A stretch of DNA of 64,000 nucleotides from Microcebus murinus (taxonomy: Eukaryota; Chordata; Mammalia; Primates; Cheirogaleidae). The position numbers were made by a program, and so were the translations under genes. The notes below the pieces were generated by a model. It worked only from the letters and a program-made list of their open reading frames with translations, did not search any database and had not been told where the DNA came from. Below, one piece after another: positions 47,691 to 58,260 of this stretch. How positions within the stretch are numbered: position 1 is the first letter of the stretch; each line of letters starts with the position of its first letter. Where the stretch lies: contig NC_134108.1 in NCBI RefSeq assembly GCF_040939455.1, forward strand, positions 6,415,501 to 6,479,500, in the 5' to 3' direction.

Positions 47691-49639
47691 TACAGTGGGA
47701 GAGGGAAGTGTTTTGAATGATCGAGAGTGGGGAGCTTCATTAAGAGCCTGGAAGGATGGAGAAACCTTGCCTAGAAGTGGAGACTGAAATATTTCAGGCA
47801 CAAGATTCTGCAGGAGCGTTAAGGCGCAGGTGGGGGGCGGGTGGGCGTGGTGCAGAGAACAAGCCCAGGCAGTGCGGAGTAGGTGCTGGAGGAGCCCAGG
47901 GCTGAGGGGAAGGAAGGGGTCCTGTGCGCTCACTACAGAATCTCGCCTGTGTCCTACTGACCATGAGGACCAGGCAAGCAAGGGCTTCTGGGGGAGAACC
48001 ATGGCCAGATCTCTGGGAAAGAGTAATTCAGTGGGAGTGTGGAAGAAAATGGATGGAAAGGACATTCACTGAAGTCACGCAGACCATTTTGACCAATATT
48101 GTGTTAATATGTAACCCTCCTAACAACCTCACAAAACAGAAGCCACTATCTTTTTTTCCTCATACTAGTTTTTCAATAATTATTTTAAGAATTTAGTGTT
48201 CCAGCATTATTTTCATTTAAGACTAATACCTCAGGGAGGTGGAAGATTTAGATCATTCTTTTATTTTAGAGATGATTTAGAAACTGAATACACAACCACT
48301 TTCTGTAAAATGTTTAACAGATAATGTGTAGCAATAATAACGCAAGGTACACTGTGTAATATTTCCTTGCCTATCTTTATTATGCTACATGATTTACTGC
48401 CTTTTATTTTTTAACCAAAAATATATGTTTAATACTTAAAAGTCCTAAATATTAAATACTATTTTTTTCTGTTTCCTCAGCATCTACCATGGTATCCAAC
48501 ACACACATAATTATATAAGAGGGTTTCACGTTGAAAATCCCCCCCACCAAGTGAAAAGATTTCCAGATGGTATTTGTCAAAGTCTTTTGAACAAAATTTG
48601 AGAAATGGTGGCAGGTGGCGAGGGGTGTGCAATGACAGCCACCCTTCTGCACTCGGATGCCTCAGCACCCAGGTCCACGCACTCCGTGAGCATTATAAAG
48701 TGAAAGACACGAGAGAACCTCTGACAGGGAGATGCCAGGCATTACCACGTGGGCATCTCCCTCCTCTAGCCCCCCTTAGTTTCTTTTTAACAAGGGTGTT
48801 TTTGCCTAAGCTAATTTATTTCAAAAATGCAAAAGCGAGTGAAAACCACAAACTAATTTACAGCAACCTTAGATATTTTAAATGTCTCTACAGCATTTCA
48901 CATTAGTATATTGGGGCTCATGGCTCACCCTGGAGCTGACATGGCTGTGGTGTCAACCTCCCCTCCAGCAGGGAGCTGGGCCCGCACTCAGACACGCGCC
49001 ACATACACACGCACCACACACGCGCACCACACGCACGAGCACACGCCTGTTTCACAAACTAGATCCAGAAATGCATCTCTTACCATTTTACCAATGAAAA
49101 AGTTATTTTTTCACTTAAGTGGATCCTGAACCTCGTGAATTCTAATTTTAACCCAATTAGTTCCCTAGATGTTTGCACAAATCCCAGAGTCTCAAGGTCG
49201 AATTTTCCCGCAAGCAGAAGCATTTTGCACTTATATTTTTTTAATAAAGCTAATCACAGTGAAAATTTTAAATTGGAACCATTATTTTTTTTTTTTTTTG
49301 GTGTTTCAGGGAAGAGTATAAAGGTGAAGTTTTTCAAATTTTATACCAAGAGCCCCTTTGTTTAAAGCTTTTGGCATCTATTTAATTGCCTTGTGGTTTC
49401 TGTATCTCTGATTGTTTGCAAAGACTTTTTCTACTTCTCCCTAAAAGGAAGATCAATTGTAAAAGTTCCAAAACATTTCTCAAAGCCTTCTTTCATAGTA
49501 TTATCCTTCTTCTCATCTCAGAATGCCTTCATTTATCAAGCCTGGGTAATAGGCTCATGTTATCTACGTGTGGGTTTGATATTCAGGCTTATGAATTTCT
49601 CGGCTGGTAAGAATGGCATGATTTTCTTTAGGGCACCCC
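47691..49639. other. Unassigned intron
   Basis: 48455-48510 ('gtttcctcagcatctaccat', 'ggtatccaacacacacataa') repeats the wording of 47650-47690 and may be another L2 end. A CACG/CACA-rich low-complexity patch lies at 48990-49050. A 19-base T run lies near 49283-49300. Confidence 0.4.
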
Positions 49640-50746
49640 ATCTCTTTGCAGGGGTGGGTGCCTGGTGCAGACAGGGGCAGGCAGGGAATGTGAGTGGCTG
49701 GTCTCCCTCCAGCTGCTGCAGCCGCCTTCACCCAGGGAAGCAGATGATGGCCGGGATGCCCCATCCCTGCCCTTTCTGATCCCCCGCCTCCTCCCGACTT
49801 GTACACTTCCCACTATGACTGGACCCACTGTGGCCCTTTCTCCCCACTCCCAGGGTCAAATGGAGCAGACAAGTTGCAGTAAATGCTCCTGTTCTTCACG
49901 TTCATGTGAGTTCTCCCCATTTCCTGGCCTTGGCCAAACGCTATAACAAAAGCTCTCCTTGGCCTTGGCCTTGGACTTCCTGCTTCCAAGATTTTTTTCC
50001 CATTCACACACTCTCCTGAGCCTCCTCTACCCTTTGCACAGTTTCCTTCCTGCTCCACAGGGGACAAAGGGCAGCATCACCCACTGGTGCCCAGCAATCT
50101 CCGCAAGCAGGTGCGCCCTGGCCCGGGATCAGTGCCCTCGGGTGACTTCATGGTGCGCTGTTTGCGTCATGGCCTAGGGTCCCCCGAGACTCCTGGCTGC
50201 TGCTCCTGGGGACATTGAGCTGACAGCTCCCTGCCCCCTCCACTCCAGGGGGGCAGTATGGCCAGAGCGAGCCCGCAGGTTCCAGCACCCCACCAGGGCG
50301 CTGATCTCAGGCCTTGGCTTCTCCAGGGAGCCGTGCTATGTAGGGCTATGTATGAGGTGAGCAACCTCAGGTGCAGCCTCGAGATGGACCCGCGTGCAAG
50401 GAAGAGGCACACACCTGCAGTGCCCCTATCATCCCCACTCACCTGCAGAGTGTGTGTGTGTGCCCGCACACGTGCACAACCACCTCCCCCAAAGACAAAC
50501 AATGCAAAATCCTCTCCTTTTGAACCTATTTTTAATTCCGCCCAGGTTCCTTCCTTTCCAGAGTTCTTGCAGGGCTGCCTGTCCTGGGACACCTGTAACT
50601 TACACAGTTGGTTCCTCCCAGTGCCGTGGGGGATAGGACCTTTGTACAGTGATTTCTAAGGCTGGGGCAAATGATGGAACTTGCAGAGCTTACATTCGTG
50701 CAAAATAAATAGTATATCACATGGTGGTGACTGCCATGTTCTATTT
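49640..50746. other. GC-rich, pyrimidine-biased block, unassigned
   Basis: About 1.1 kb clearly richer in G+C than the intron average, with C/T-rich runs, a short (CCTTGG)n at 49945-49972, and (GT)n / CACGTG words at 50450-50480. Long frames on both strands (up to 141 codons, - 50167-50592) follow from the composition. No protein or repeat recognised. Confidence 0.45.
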
Positions 50747-51080
50747 CTGTGGTCCCCAACCCCGGTCTGAAGCCTGTTAGGGACCAGACTGCAGAGCTCT
50801 GCCCCGCCACTCTTGCCCCTGCCTACCTTCCACCCCACGGCGTCCCCCCCACACCGTGGAAAAAGTCATCTTCCCTGCAACTTAGGAACTGGGGGTTGGG
50901 AGGAACGTACAGCAGGAGGCGAGAGAGGGAGCAGAGCTCCATCTGTATTTACAGCCACTCCCCATGGCTCACATCACCGCCTGACCTCCACCTCCTGCCC
51001 TTCCCCCCTCCCCACTGGAAAAATTGAACATTGTCTTCCAGGAAACTGATCCCTGGTGCCATAAAGTTTGGGGACCACTG
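50747..51080. mobile_element. hAT DNA transposon (Zaphod-like), internally deleted, with exact 8-bp target duplication
   Basis: Ends CTGTGGTCCCCAAC and GTTTGGGGACCACTG are inverted repeats with one or two mismatches. TTCTATTT stands on both sides (50739-50746 and 51081-51088), the exact 8-bp duplication expected of hAT elements. Inside, 'catctgtatttacagccact' and 'ccaggaaactgatccctggt' match the Zaphod consensus as remembered. At 334 bp it carries no transposase. Confidence 0.8.
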
Positions 51081-51088
51081 TTCTATTT

Positions 51089-52175
51089 GAAGGGATAAAT
51101 TGTCCTGTAAGTAGTTGAAAATATGAAATTGAAATTTGATGTATTAGGATCCAAGTAGAGATTGGAGCTTATCATTAGAAAGGTTGTTGGTCTGTTCTCT
51201 GAAGAACAGGGCAACAGTCTTTCTCTTAAAAGGAGTAAGACTCACAGGTCTTTGCATGGGTAGAATGGGGCTGCTCCGATTCCTACTGTCTCCCAGGTGG
51301 GTTAAGAAAACGGAAAGGGCAGTTTCTTCTAAGTGTATGATTTTCAGACCAGAGGACCAGACATGGAAGATGATATGCAAAGTCACAGAATAAAGAAAGT
51401 GCGTTTCTCTGGACTTCGGGACAGGTCTGAATGGAGAATGATACTTTTAAGTTAAATCAAACACAAGAACCTTCAAAAAATTTCTAAGCGTACCATACTT
51501 CCTTTGGGCGATGACCTCCAGACCTTCCAGAGTGTACCTTTCCTTCTCTTTCCTCTAATATCCAGAAACAGTTTGAGGAAGAGTTTGAAAAGTGCTTTCG
51601 GTGGCAAGAAATCCATGCACAGGGTCACAACCCAATAAAAATGTTGACTAAAATATCACAGTGGTGTGAAATGAATAAAGTTTTTTTAAAAATGCTTCTT
51701 ACATAAAATGCTTTTGCCGCTCTGTTGTTTTTATAACATGCTCAATAAGTTTCACTGCTCTAAAAAGTGGGTTAATGTTCCTGTATTATTTTGTTTACAC
51801 ACCATGTGAAAGGAACTGGTCCCACGAGGACGGACATTAATTTTTACCAAATGATATTTATCTTCATCATCAAAATGTAAGCAATTAAATCTTCACTTCC
51901 CAAATTTGACAAATCCATTAAAGAACATTTAACCCAGGCAGAGATTTCCAGCTAGAGATAAAAATCAGTTGCACCAATAAAATTTATAAATGTTTTTTGA
52001 CTTAGAAAATGGTTTTTGTGCCTCATTTTGCAGCAGACGACGTCCACGTAGGTCAGCCTCTTCCAAGGCAACCTCACGTGAGCTGAGCTGCCTTCATTCT
52101 GTGAGAACATCATAGTCCAGATACGGAGGTTTAGGTATTTTATTACTTGAAACTTAAACTGTATGAAGTTAAAGA
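51089..52175. other. Unassigned intron
   Basis: No repeat or gene recognised in about 1.1 kb. Confidence 0.5.
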
Positions 52176-52280
52176 GAAGCCAGCCACCTCTCTGTCCCAG
52201 TGCTGTGAGGTCGTAAGTAAGATGCTTAACCTTTCCTGTGCCTTAGTTTCCTCCACTGCAAGGGAGGTCTCTTCCGTCTC
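52176..52280 (+). mobile_element. MIR SINE fragment
   Basis: 'gtcgtaagtaagatgcttaa' and 'cctttcctgtgccttagttt', then 'cctccactgcaaggg', match the MIR core (gcaagttacttaacctctct ... gtgcctcagtttcctcatct). Confidence 0.65.
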
Positions 52281-53900
52281 GGAGCCTCAGGGCTTTCTTG
52301 CACGCTGGCATTGTCAGCACCAGAGCGGACAGGCGAGCAGGTGACGCGCGAGCTTGGTGCTCACCATGGCCCAGGTCAGGCAGCTGGAGGGACAGAGCCA
52401 TGAGCCACAGCCATGGGCCAGCACCCCCATCCTTGTCTTCTCACCTTCCCTACGGTATCTGCCTTCGGTCATCACTCCTCCAACCGGGTGTGGGAGGGCG
52501 AGGGTGCCCTAAATACCCCAAACTCAGCGTGAACAGGGACTGTGGGGAGGAACCCAAGGTGGAGTCTGCGGTAATGGTGTGAGTATCTCGGGGACACACA
52601 ACAGCTGTTTTAAATAGCACATTCCTAAATTAAGAGATTCAAACAGGACTGTTCTTTTGAACCATGGAAATAATAATCCGAATGGAGCAAAGCAGGGTTC
52701 GTGCCTTCTCAGGTAGAAGCACGAGGCAAACAAACCTTGCTTCTGTGTCCCTCGGACGTGGTATGAGGTTTTTGGGGAAGGGCTTGTTTATCTGGCTTCT
52801 TTGTTCAGTTTTGGCTTAATTTCCAAGAAGCCTTGCTCAGCCTCCCACATTCACGTCAGACTTCACCTAATCATTCGTGGCGAATAGTCGCCTCTCCTTG
52901 GGAGATAATTATACAGTCTCCCAAGGCAGAGTTTAATTACTTTTACTGACAAGAAGTTACTCAATGTCTAACCTCAAACCTTGCTTGCAGAAGTCTAAAT
53001 CCCAACTGCTTTTCATGTAGCGTCCTTGGAAATTTTCAGAGTTCACGTGCACTGGTGTTCCCTGCAGTCGGTGTGTGTTATACAGTGGGACCCTATTTGT
53101 GCACACCCCAAAGTCCACATGTAGACTTGATTTAGAGAGACCCTGCTCCCCTGCTGTGATCTCAAGGATCTCTCCTCTGGGGGAGCTCTGGGGGTTCCCA
53201 CCTTATTTCCCACCTCCACTGGGCTGCTAGTGGACACTGTGGAGGGCTTCAAGACTGCTCGCTGCTTCCAAAGGGTTAAGGAATCCAACTTTCCTTAATG
53301 GAAGGGGGTTAGGGGGGACAGTGGTTTCTTCGGGGGATGCCAGGCCTGTTTCATTCCCATAGCTGTACCTGCACTGCAGCTCCAGAAACTCTTTCTTTTA
53401 CAGATAGAAAGATATTTGTATCTAGGAAGTTTACTAGTATTTGTTAATAAACAAAAAGGGAAGACTAGAAAATCCCAAGTAGAATAAAATCCTGTCTCAA
53501 AGTTACTTTGTTAAGTAAAGCCATAAATGAAAAATCTTCTCCCCAAGGATGACTTTAACAGTAGCATTCTGCACATATATCTGTGTGATTTCTTCCGTCC
53601 CACAAATATGTTAAGCCTTTAGTATGTGCAAAGTATTTTTTGTAAGATAAAAGGATTTCTAAAATACTGTCTCAGATTAGGAGAATTTATTCAAATTATT
53701 CTAAGTCTCTGTGGACTAAATGGGAGGACAGAAATGTTCATAACAGTATTATGTTCAAAGGGGCAATACAACTCATGGTCCTTGGGTAACCTGAGCTGAC
53801 CTGGAGAAATGGCATCTGTGAAGGCCCATTCATCTCCCCAACAGATTCTCAGCCGGCCAATCCCGGGGCACTATTAGAAAAGAGACTGTGGCCCTGTGGA
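52281..53900. other. Unassigned intron
   Basis: About 1.6 kb, no recognised repeat. GC-richer at 52290-52580. Confidence 0.45.
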
Positions 53901-54502
53901 TGTCTAAACTAAAATAAAATCTTAAGGTCCTCCCCATTGGCTGACTGAATGGGCCCCCTCTTGGCGCAGGGAATATCCTAAAGCTAAATTGCCTGTCAGG
54001 AGGAGGGAGGTCACACTTGCCTCATCATGCCCCCCTCCCTTCTTAGATATATCCTTTGTAAGTCAATTAACAGGCCTAAAGGTATGCAAGACAAACCTGC
54101 AGGTGCTCAATTCACACAGCAAAGGCATGTCTGGTGCCTTGTCTTTAATTAACAGACCTCCTTATCTTAAAACATTCCAAGCCTTTAGACAAAGCTTCTG
54201 CAACCAATTACAAGTCAAAGAATCTTTAAACCCACCTATAACCTGTAACAGCCCCCACACACACTCTTCAAGATGTCCCACCTTTTTGGGCCAAACCAAT
54301 GTATGCCTTCCTGTATTGATTTGTGACTTTATCTGTAACCCCTGTTTCCCTGAAATGTATAAAAAGCAAACTGTAACCCAGCCACAGTGAGTCCATTTGC
54401 TCTAGGCTTCTTGGGTGTGGCTCTGGGTCATGGTCCTCAAATCTGGCTCAGATTAAATCTCCTTAAAATTATCTATAGAGTCTGGCTTCTTTTCCTTCAA
54501 CA
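53901..54502 (+). mobile_element. Retroviral LTR, copy A1 (sense)
   Basis: The 3' part has LTR structure: 'gaaatgtataaaaagcaaac' with a TATA-like word, 'ctctgggtcatggtcctcaa', 'tctggctcagattaaatctc' with a degenerate polyadenylation signal, and an end in CAACA. The proposed start is TGTCTAAACTAAAATAAAAT, giving TG...CA ends and about 600 bp. No matching target duplication was found, so the start is uncertain. It is related to the minus-strand LTR at 55971-56460. Family not named. Confidence 0.65.
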
Positions 54503-54916
54503 CCAGTGTCATAAAGAAGATTGAGGAGGCAGGGGATGTTCTGAGTAGCCATAGTTTGGCCTAACTAGGAATGTTAGAGTGTAAAGGAAAGAGAACACTC
54601 TCATCCTCTCATCGTAGTAGGAATAGGGGGCTCAAGGAAAGAAGACCCAGTGCACCCTGTGAGTCTGTCGTCTTAGCCTCCCCACCTTCAGCAGACGGCA
54701 TCTTGCTGTGTATTAAAAGGCACCCTCCTCCCTGTGGGCACAGCCCCAGTCAGGTGACAAGGCCCAGGGAGGGCAATGCCCTGTTTCCAAGCCCCTCTGG
54801 CTCTGTAGGTGGAATCATCTGTGCAATGCACAGATTGCACAGACAGATGTGCACAAACGCCCTGGTTCCAAGATCATACTTGATGCTGTTGGTACACACT
54901 CCCCCAAAATATTTTC
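54503..54916. other. Spacer between LTRs A1 and B
   Basis: No retroviral protein remnant recognised. A 116-codon frame crosses it without any known motif. Confidence 0.45.
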
Positions 54917-55490
54917 TGTAGGAGACCAGACTGTGCCAGCCCAGGGTGCACCTCTTCTTCGGCATATCTCAAGCTGGTTATTCCGAGAAACTGCAGACAC
55001 AGGAGTAGCCCTGAAAACCTATCCTTTTGTAAAAGAAATTTACATTTATAAAAGAAAACAATCGTCAGCGGAACTCATCAAGCAGGGAAGATCTTACCCT
55101 GGGAGAGGAGACAACAGGTCAACACCTTCCCCAGACAGATTGTCACAGGCTGTGTCACCTGTTCTCCTCATAGGCTGCTCTAAGACAACTCTTATCATTG
55201 GATAGGCTTTTAATCTGCATAACAAGACAGCCTTTGATCACCCCTCTTAAATAACTTGTGTGACCCACACCCCCGCCACAGAAGCCCCAAGGCCCTACTC
55301 TTTTCTGCAGCTCAGGAATACTCCATAGACTTCCATCATCTGGCCCCTCACACTTTTTGAGGGACTCCTGTCGCAGGTAACAACTTTGTATGTCTTTTCT
55401 CCTGTTCATTTGTCTACTGTCAGTTTATTTCACAAACTCCATTATTGAACCATCAGAGAATAAGTAGAAAGTCTTCCTTCTCCCCCTACA
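54917..55490 (+). mobile_element. Retroviral LTR, copy B (ERV1-type, sense)
   Basis: Begins TGTAGGAGACCAGACTGTGC and ends TTCTCCCCCTACA, perfect terminal TGTAGG/CCTACA, 574 bp. Inside, 'aagatcttaccctgggagag', 'cctttgatcacccctcttaa' and 'actttgtatgtcttttctcc' are typical of class I LTRs of the MER57 sort. No target duplication is visible. No internal viral sequence. Confidence 0.65.
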
Positions 55491-55970
55491 GTGCTTAATA
55501 AACGTTTATGAATGAATGAATGAGTATTGAATACTGTAAAATCACATCAGAGGGATTCCCCCCCAGTGGCAATTACTGTTGCATTTGCATTTTATTTAAG
55601 AATGTTAGCAGAACTTCTAATGGTCACAGCAGATAAAGGTATTAGCAAGGCAGAATGGGAAAAAAAAAAAAAGAAGGCAGTAGGAAATGATTATTTAATA
55701 TTTCAGTTTGTCTGCATTCAAGAAATTCTGTTCTAGCCTAGGTATTTTGCAAAGTAAGCAAGATGCAATTGTCAAAGACCCAAACACAGTATAATAAGCA
55801 CCTGAAGTCTATTGAACAAGAGAGTGTGTGTGTGTGTTTGTGTGTGTGTGCACACATGTATGCCTGCTGTAGGCTGGAGCCAGCAGTACCAGGTTCACAA
55901 GAGCCAATTGTGTGTATCTTTTTCCAACTCTATGCTCAGTAACTTCATGTTCATAGTTCAAAATTAACTA
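55491..55970. other. Spacer between LTR B and LTR A2
   Basis: Opens with 'gtgcttaataaacgtttatg' and '(aatg)n', like the very end of an L2/MIR, then unassigned sequence and a (TG)n tract. Confidence 0.4.
55824..55856. repeat. (TG)n microsatellite
   Basis: TG units with one TTTG interruption, ending in CACACA. Confidence 0.9.
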
Positions 55971-56460
55971 TCAATGGAAAAGAAGACAAATTCTGTAAAA
56001 TAATTTAAGGAAGTTTATTCTGAGCCAAATTTGAGGACCATGGCCCAGAGCCACACCCAAGTAGCCTTGAGCAAGTAGACTACCTGTGGTTGCGTTACAG
56101 TTTGATTTTTATACATTTTCAGGGAGACAGGAACTACAGGTAGAATCATAAATCAATACACGGAGTCCATACATTGGTTTGGCCTAAAAAGGGTAGGACA
56201 TCTTGAAGCGGGGCTTGCAAGTCTTAGGTGGATTTAGGGATTCTTTTGTTGACAGTTGGCTGAAAGAGTTAGGTTTTTTCCAGAAAACTCAGAAGCAGCT
56301 AAAAGAAATGTTTTCTGTGATTTCTGTCTTTCATGTGATGCTACACCAGAATCAGGTTGGGAAGTAAACAACACCATCAAAAGCTGTTTACTGAGTTTTT
56401 AATCATTTGCAGGCCTGACTCACCAGGCCCCTTTGAAAGGAATTTTTTGGGGGCAAAAAA
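55971..56460 (-). mobile_element. Retroviral LTR, copy A2 (antisense, same family as A1)
   Basis: The minus strand reads 'AGGCCAAACCAATGTATGGA', 'CCTGAAAATGTATAAAAATC', 'CTTGGGTGTGGCTCTGGGCC', 'ATGGTCCTCAAATTTGGCTC' and 'AGAATAAACTTCCTTAAATT', matching A1 almost phrase by phrase, with a better polyadenylation signal (AATAAA). The 5' end near 56455 runs into an A-rich stretch and is diverged. Confidence 0.65.
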
Positions 56461-56934
56461 AAAAAAAAATCAGAGTTCAGTCCTCATGACCATGATGGGA
56501 GTATTTACAGAAAGACTGGAAAGGAGCTGGTTTACTGGCACAGTGCTCTGTGTTGTGATGATTTAATTATGTTGGACTAGAGTCTTTAGAAGATACATAA
56601 TGCTAATTCTGTGTATATAAACAGCTCTGGGTTACAGGCAACTTAAATCTATCTTTCGGTTCATCTTTCCTGTTGTACATGTTATATATTTGAGCCATTG
56701 GCAAATTAATAAACATCATCTAAGATATTGTTTTGCTTTCCAAGAATTACTTTAAATAACTATTTTTAATTTTATTCATAGGTTTCTATAGCCAAATGAT
56801 ATACAAAACATTTTTAGCATCTACAGTTAAGTTGCTACTTGCCCTCCCCACTGCCCTCTTCCACCTCAGACAAATGTGAGTGAATCTTACCTTGATGTCA
56901 CGTTCTGAGATGCCGTATTCATTACCTCTCACCA
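56461..56934. other. Unassigned AT-rich intron
   Basis: No repeat or coding sign recognised. Confidence 0.5.
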
Positions 56935-57415
56935 TAACAATTCTGTGTAACGTCAACTGTAAAACCTCAGTGGCATACAGAAGTGAAAGTGTGTTTTGCT
57001 CCCAAGCCCACAGTTCAGCTGGACAGTTCCGCTGACCTAGGCCAGACTCAGCTGATCTTGGCTGGGCCTGCTCTTGTGTCTGCGGTCGGTTGCGGGGTCA
57101 GTGGGGGATGGTTGGGACGAGGGACAAGTAGGCTGGCTCCCGCAGGCTCCCTCTGATTCCTCATCCTCCAGCCGTCCAGGCCAGCCTTGCCCTCCCGGTG
57201 GTGGCAGGAGGCCGAGAGAGCAGAAGAGAGGGAGGCCTTGTGGCCTGGGCTCGGAAGGCTCACCGTCACTTTCACCCCGTGCTTTTGGCCAACGCGAGAC
57301 CAAGGCCAGCCCATTCTCAAAGAATGGGGATAGAGATCCCCCTTCTTGATGGGGGGAATTTGTAAAGAAGGGGTGGGAAATGAGACTATTTTTGCAATTT
57401 CTCTACCCTAAAGGA
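56935..57415 (-). mobile_element. MaLR/MLT1J-like LTR, antisense
   Basis: 'aaaacctcagtggcatacag', 'gcccacagttcagctggaca', 'ggccttgtggcctgggctcg', 'gcttttggccaacgcgagac', 'caaggccagcccattctcaa' and 'tgagactatttttgcaattt' follow an antisense MLT1J-type LTR to its end. High CpG/GC in the middle is normal for this family. Confidence 0.55.
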
Positions 57416-57599
57416 AGGCATCAACTTGGTATGAATTTGTGACATCTTTGGAGAATCTGAGTAGAAATTTCTGTCAAGCCTTAAAGCAAGAGCAAACTGT
57501 ACTTCTGAGTGATGGGTGTGGTTATGGTCACATGGTCCCGCCTAACCTTGGAGACGAAATAAGGATGGGCCAGCGAGGTCCTTGGCAGAGAGTCCCAGG

Positions 57600-57690
57600 T
57601 GATATCTGGTGCATGGTGGGCTTTTCTTCCAATACCCCCTACACAGCCAGGCACCCAGTATGCACTCAAAGATTACTGAAAGAATGGTTT
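57600..57690 (+). mobile_element. Possible L2 3' end fragment
   Basis: 'agccaggcacccagtatgca' and 'ctcaaagattactgaaagaa' resemble the L2 tail (gcctggcacatagtaggcgc tcaataaatatttgttgaat). Short and weak. Confidence 0.3.
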
Positions 57691-58084
57691 TAGCTGATGA
57701 ATAGTGTAAATGTAATTTGCCATTTTTCTTGTTTTGCTTTAGTGGCTGGAATTCTCAGAAACAAGTAAGTAACAGGGTAGGATTTCTGGGTGCAAACTCT
57801 CTCAATACACGGTCTGATCTTACTATTCCGATTGATTTTTCCTTTGAAAAAGTATTTCTTCATCTGCACAGAGCTGACCGTTCTTTGTTCAGTATTTGCT
57901 GAACATAACAGCCTAGGTAAACAGATGAGATGACAGTTGTTTAGGGAAATTCAGCTCTGATGATCATAATCCCTCTGGAATTTTAAGCCTTCAGTTTAAG
58001 CTAATTTTAGTTTTAACTGTTGTTGAGTCTGAAGGTATTTTTGAAACATCTTCCTATTAAGTACACAAAACAATTTTTTGTTGT
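57691..58084. other. Unassigned intron
   Basis: No recognised feature. Confidence 0.5.
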
Positions 58085-58260
58085 TGTTATTTGGGAGCAT
58101 TTATTCAGAACATTTCTGCCCAGTGTGAATGGAGTCTCTATTATGTGGCAGATACTTTGGTGGGTGCCGGAAACATGAGACTAGACCACCCTCGGGGAGT
58201 CCAGAGTCTACCAGATAATTCCAACATACTTTTGGAAGTGCTGTGATAGAGCTATCTCCG
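58085..58260 (-). mobile_element. L2 3' end fragment, antisense
   Basis: 'gagcatttattcagaacatt', 'tctattatgtggcagatact', 'ttggtgggtgccggaaacat' and 'cggggagtccagagtctacc' follow the reverse L2 end (atttattgagcacctactat gtgccaggcactgt ... gagcttacagtctagtgg). Confidence 0.5.

Noticed and set aside
49000..49050. Repeated CACACGCGCACCA-like units, considered as a CRISPR or minisatellite
   Set aside because: Irregular, short low-complexity CA/CG text with no unique spacers, and the host is a mammal.
50167..50592. 141-codon minus-strand frame and the overlapping 133-codon plus-strand frame
   Set aside because: Both follow from local GC richness, which removes stop codons on both strands. The proteins are low-complexity and unrecognised.
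54503..55970. Internal retroviral coding region between the LTR copies A1 and A2
   Set aside because: A1 and A2 face each other, so they cannot be the two ends of one provirus. The spacer holds a different LTR and no gag, pol or env remnant that I can recognise.
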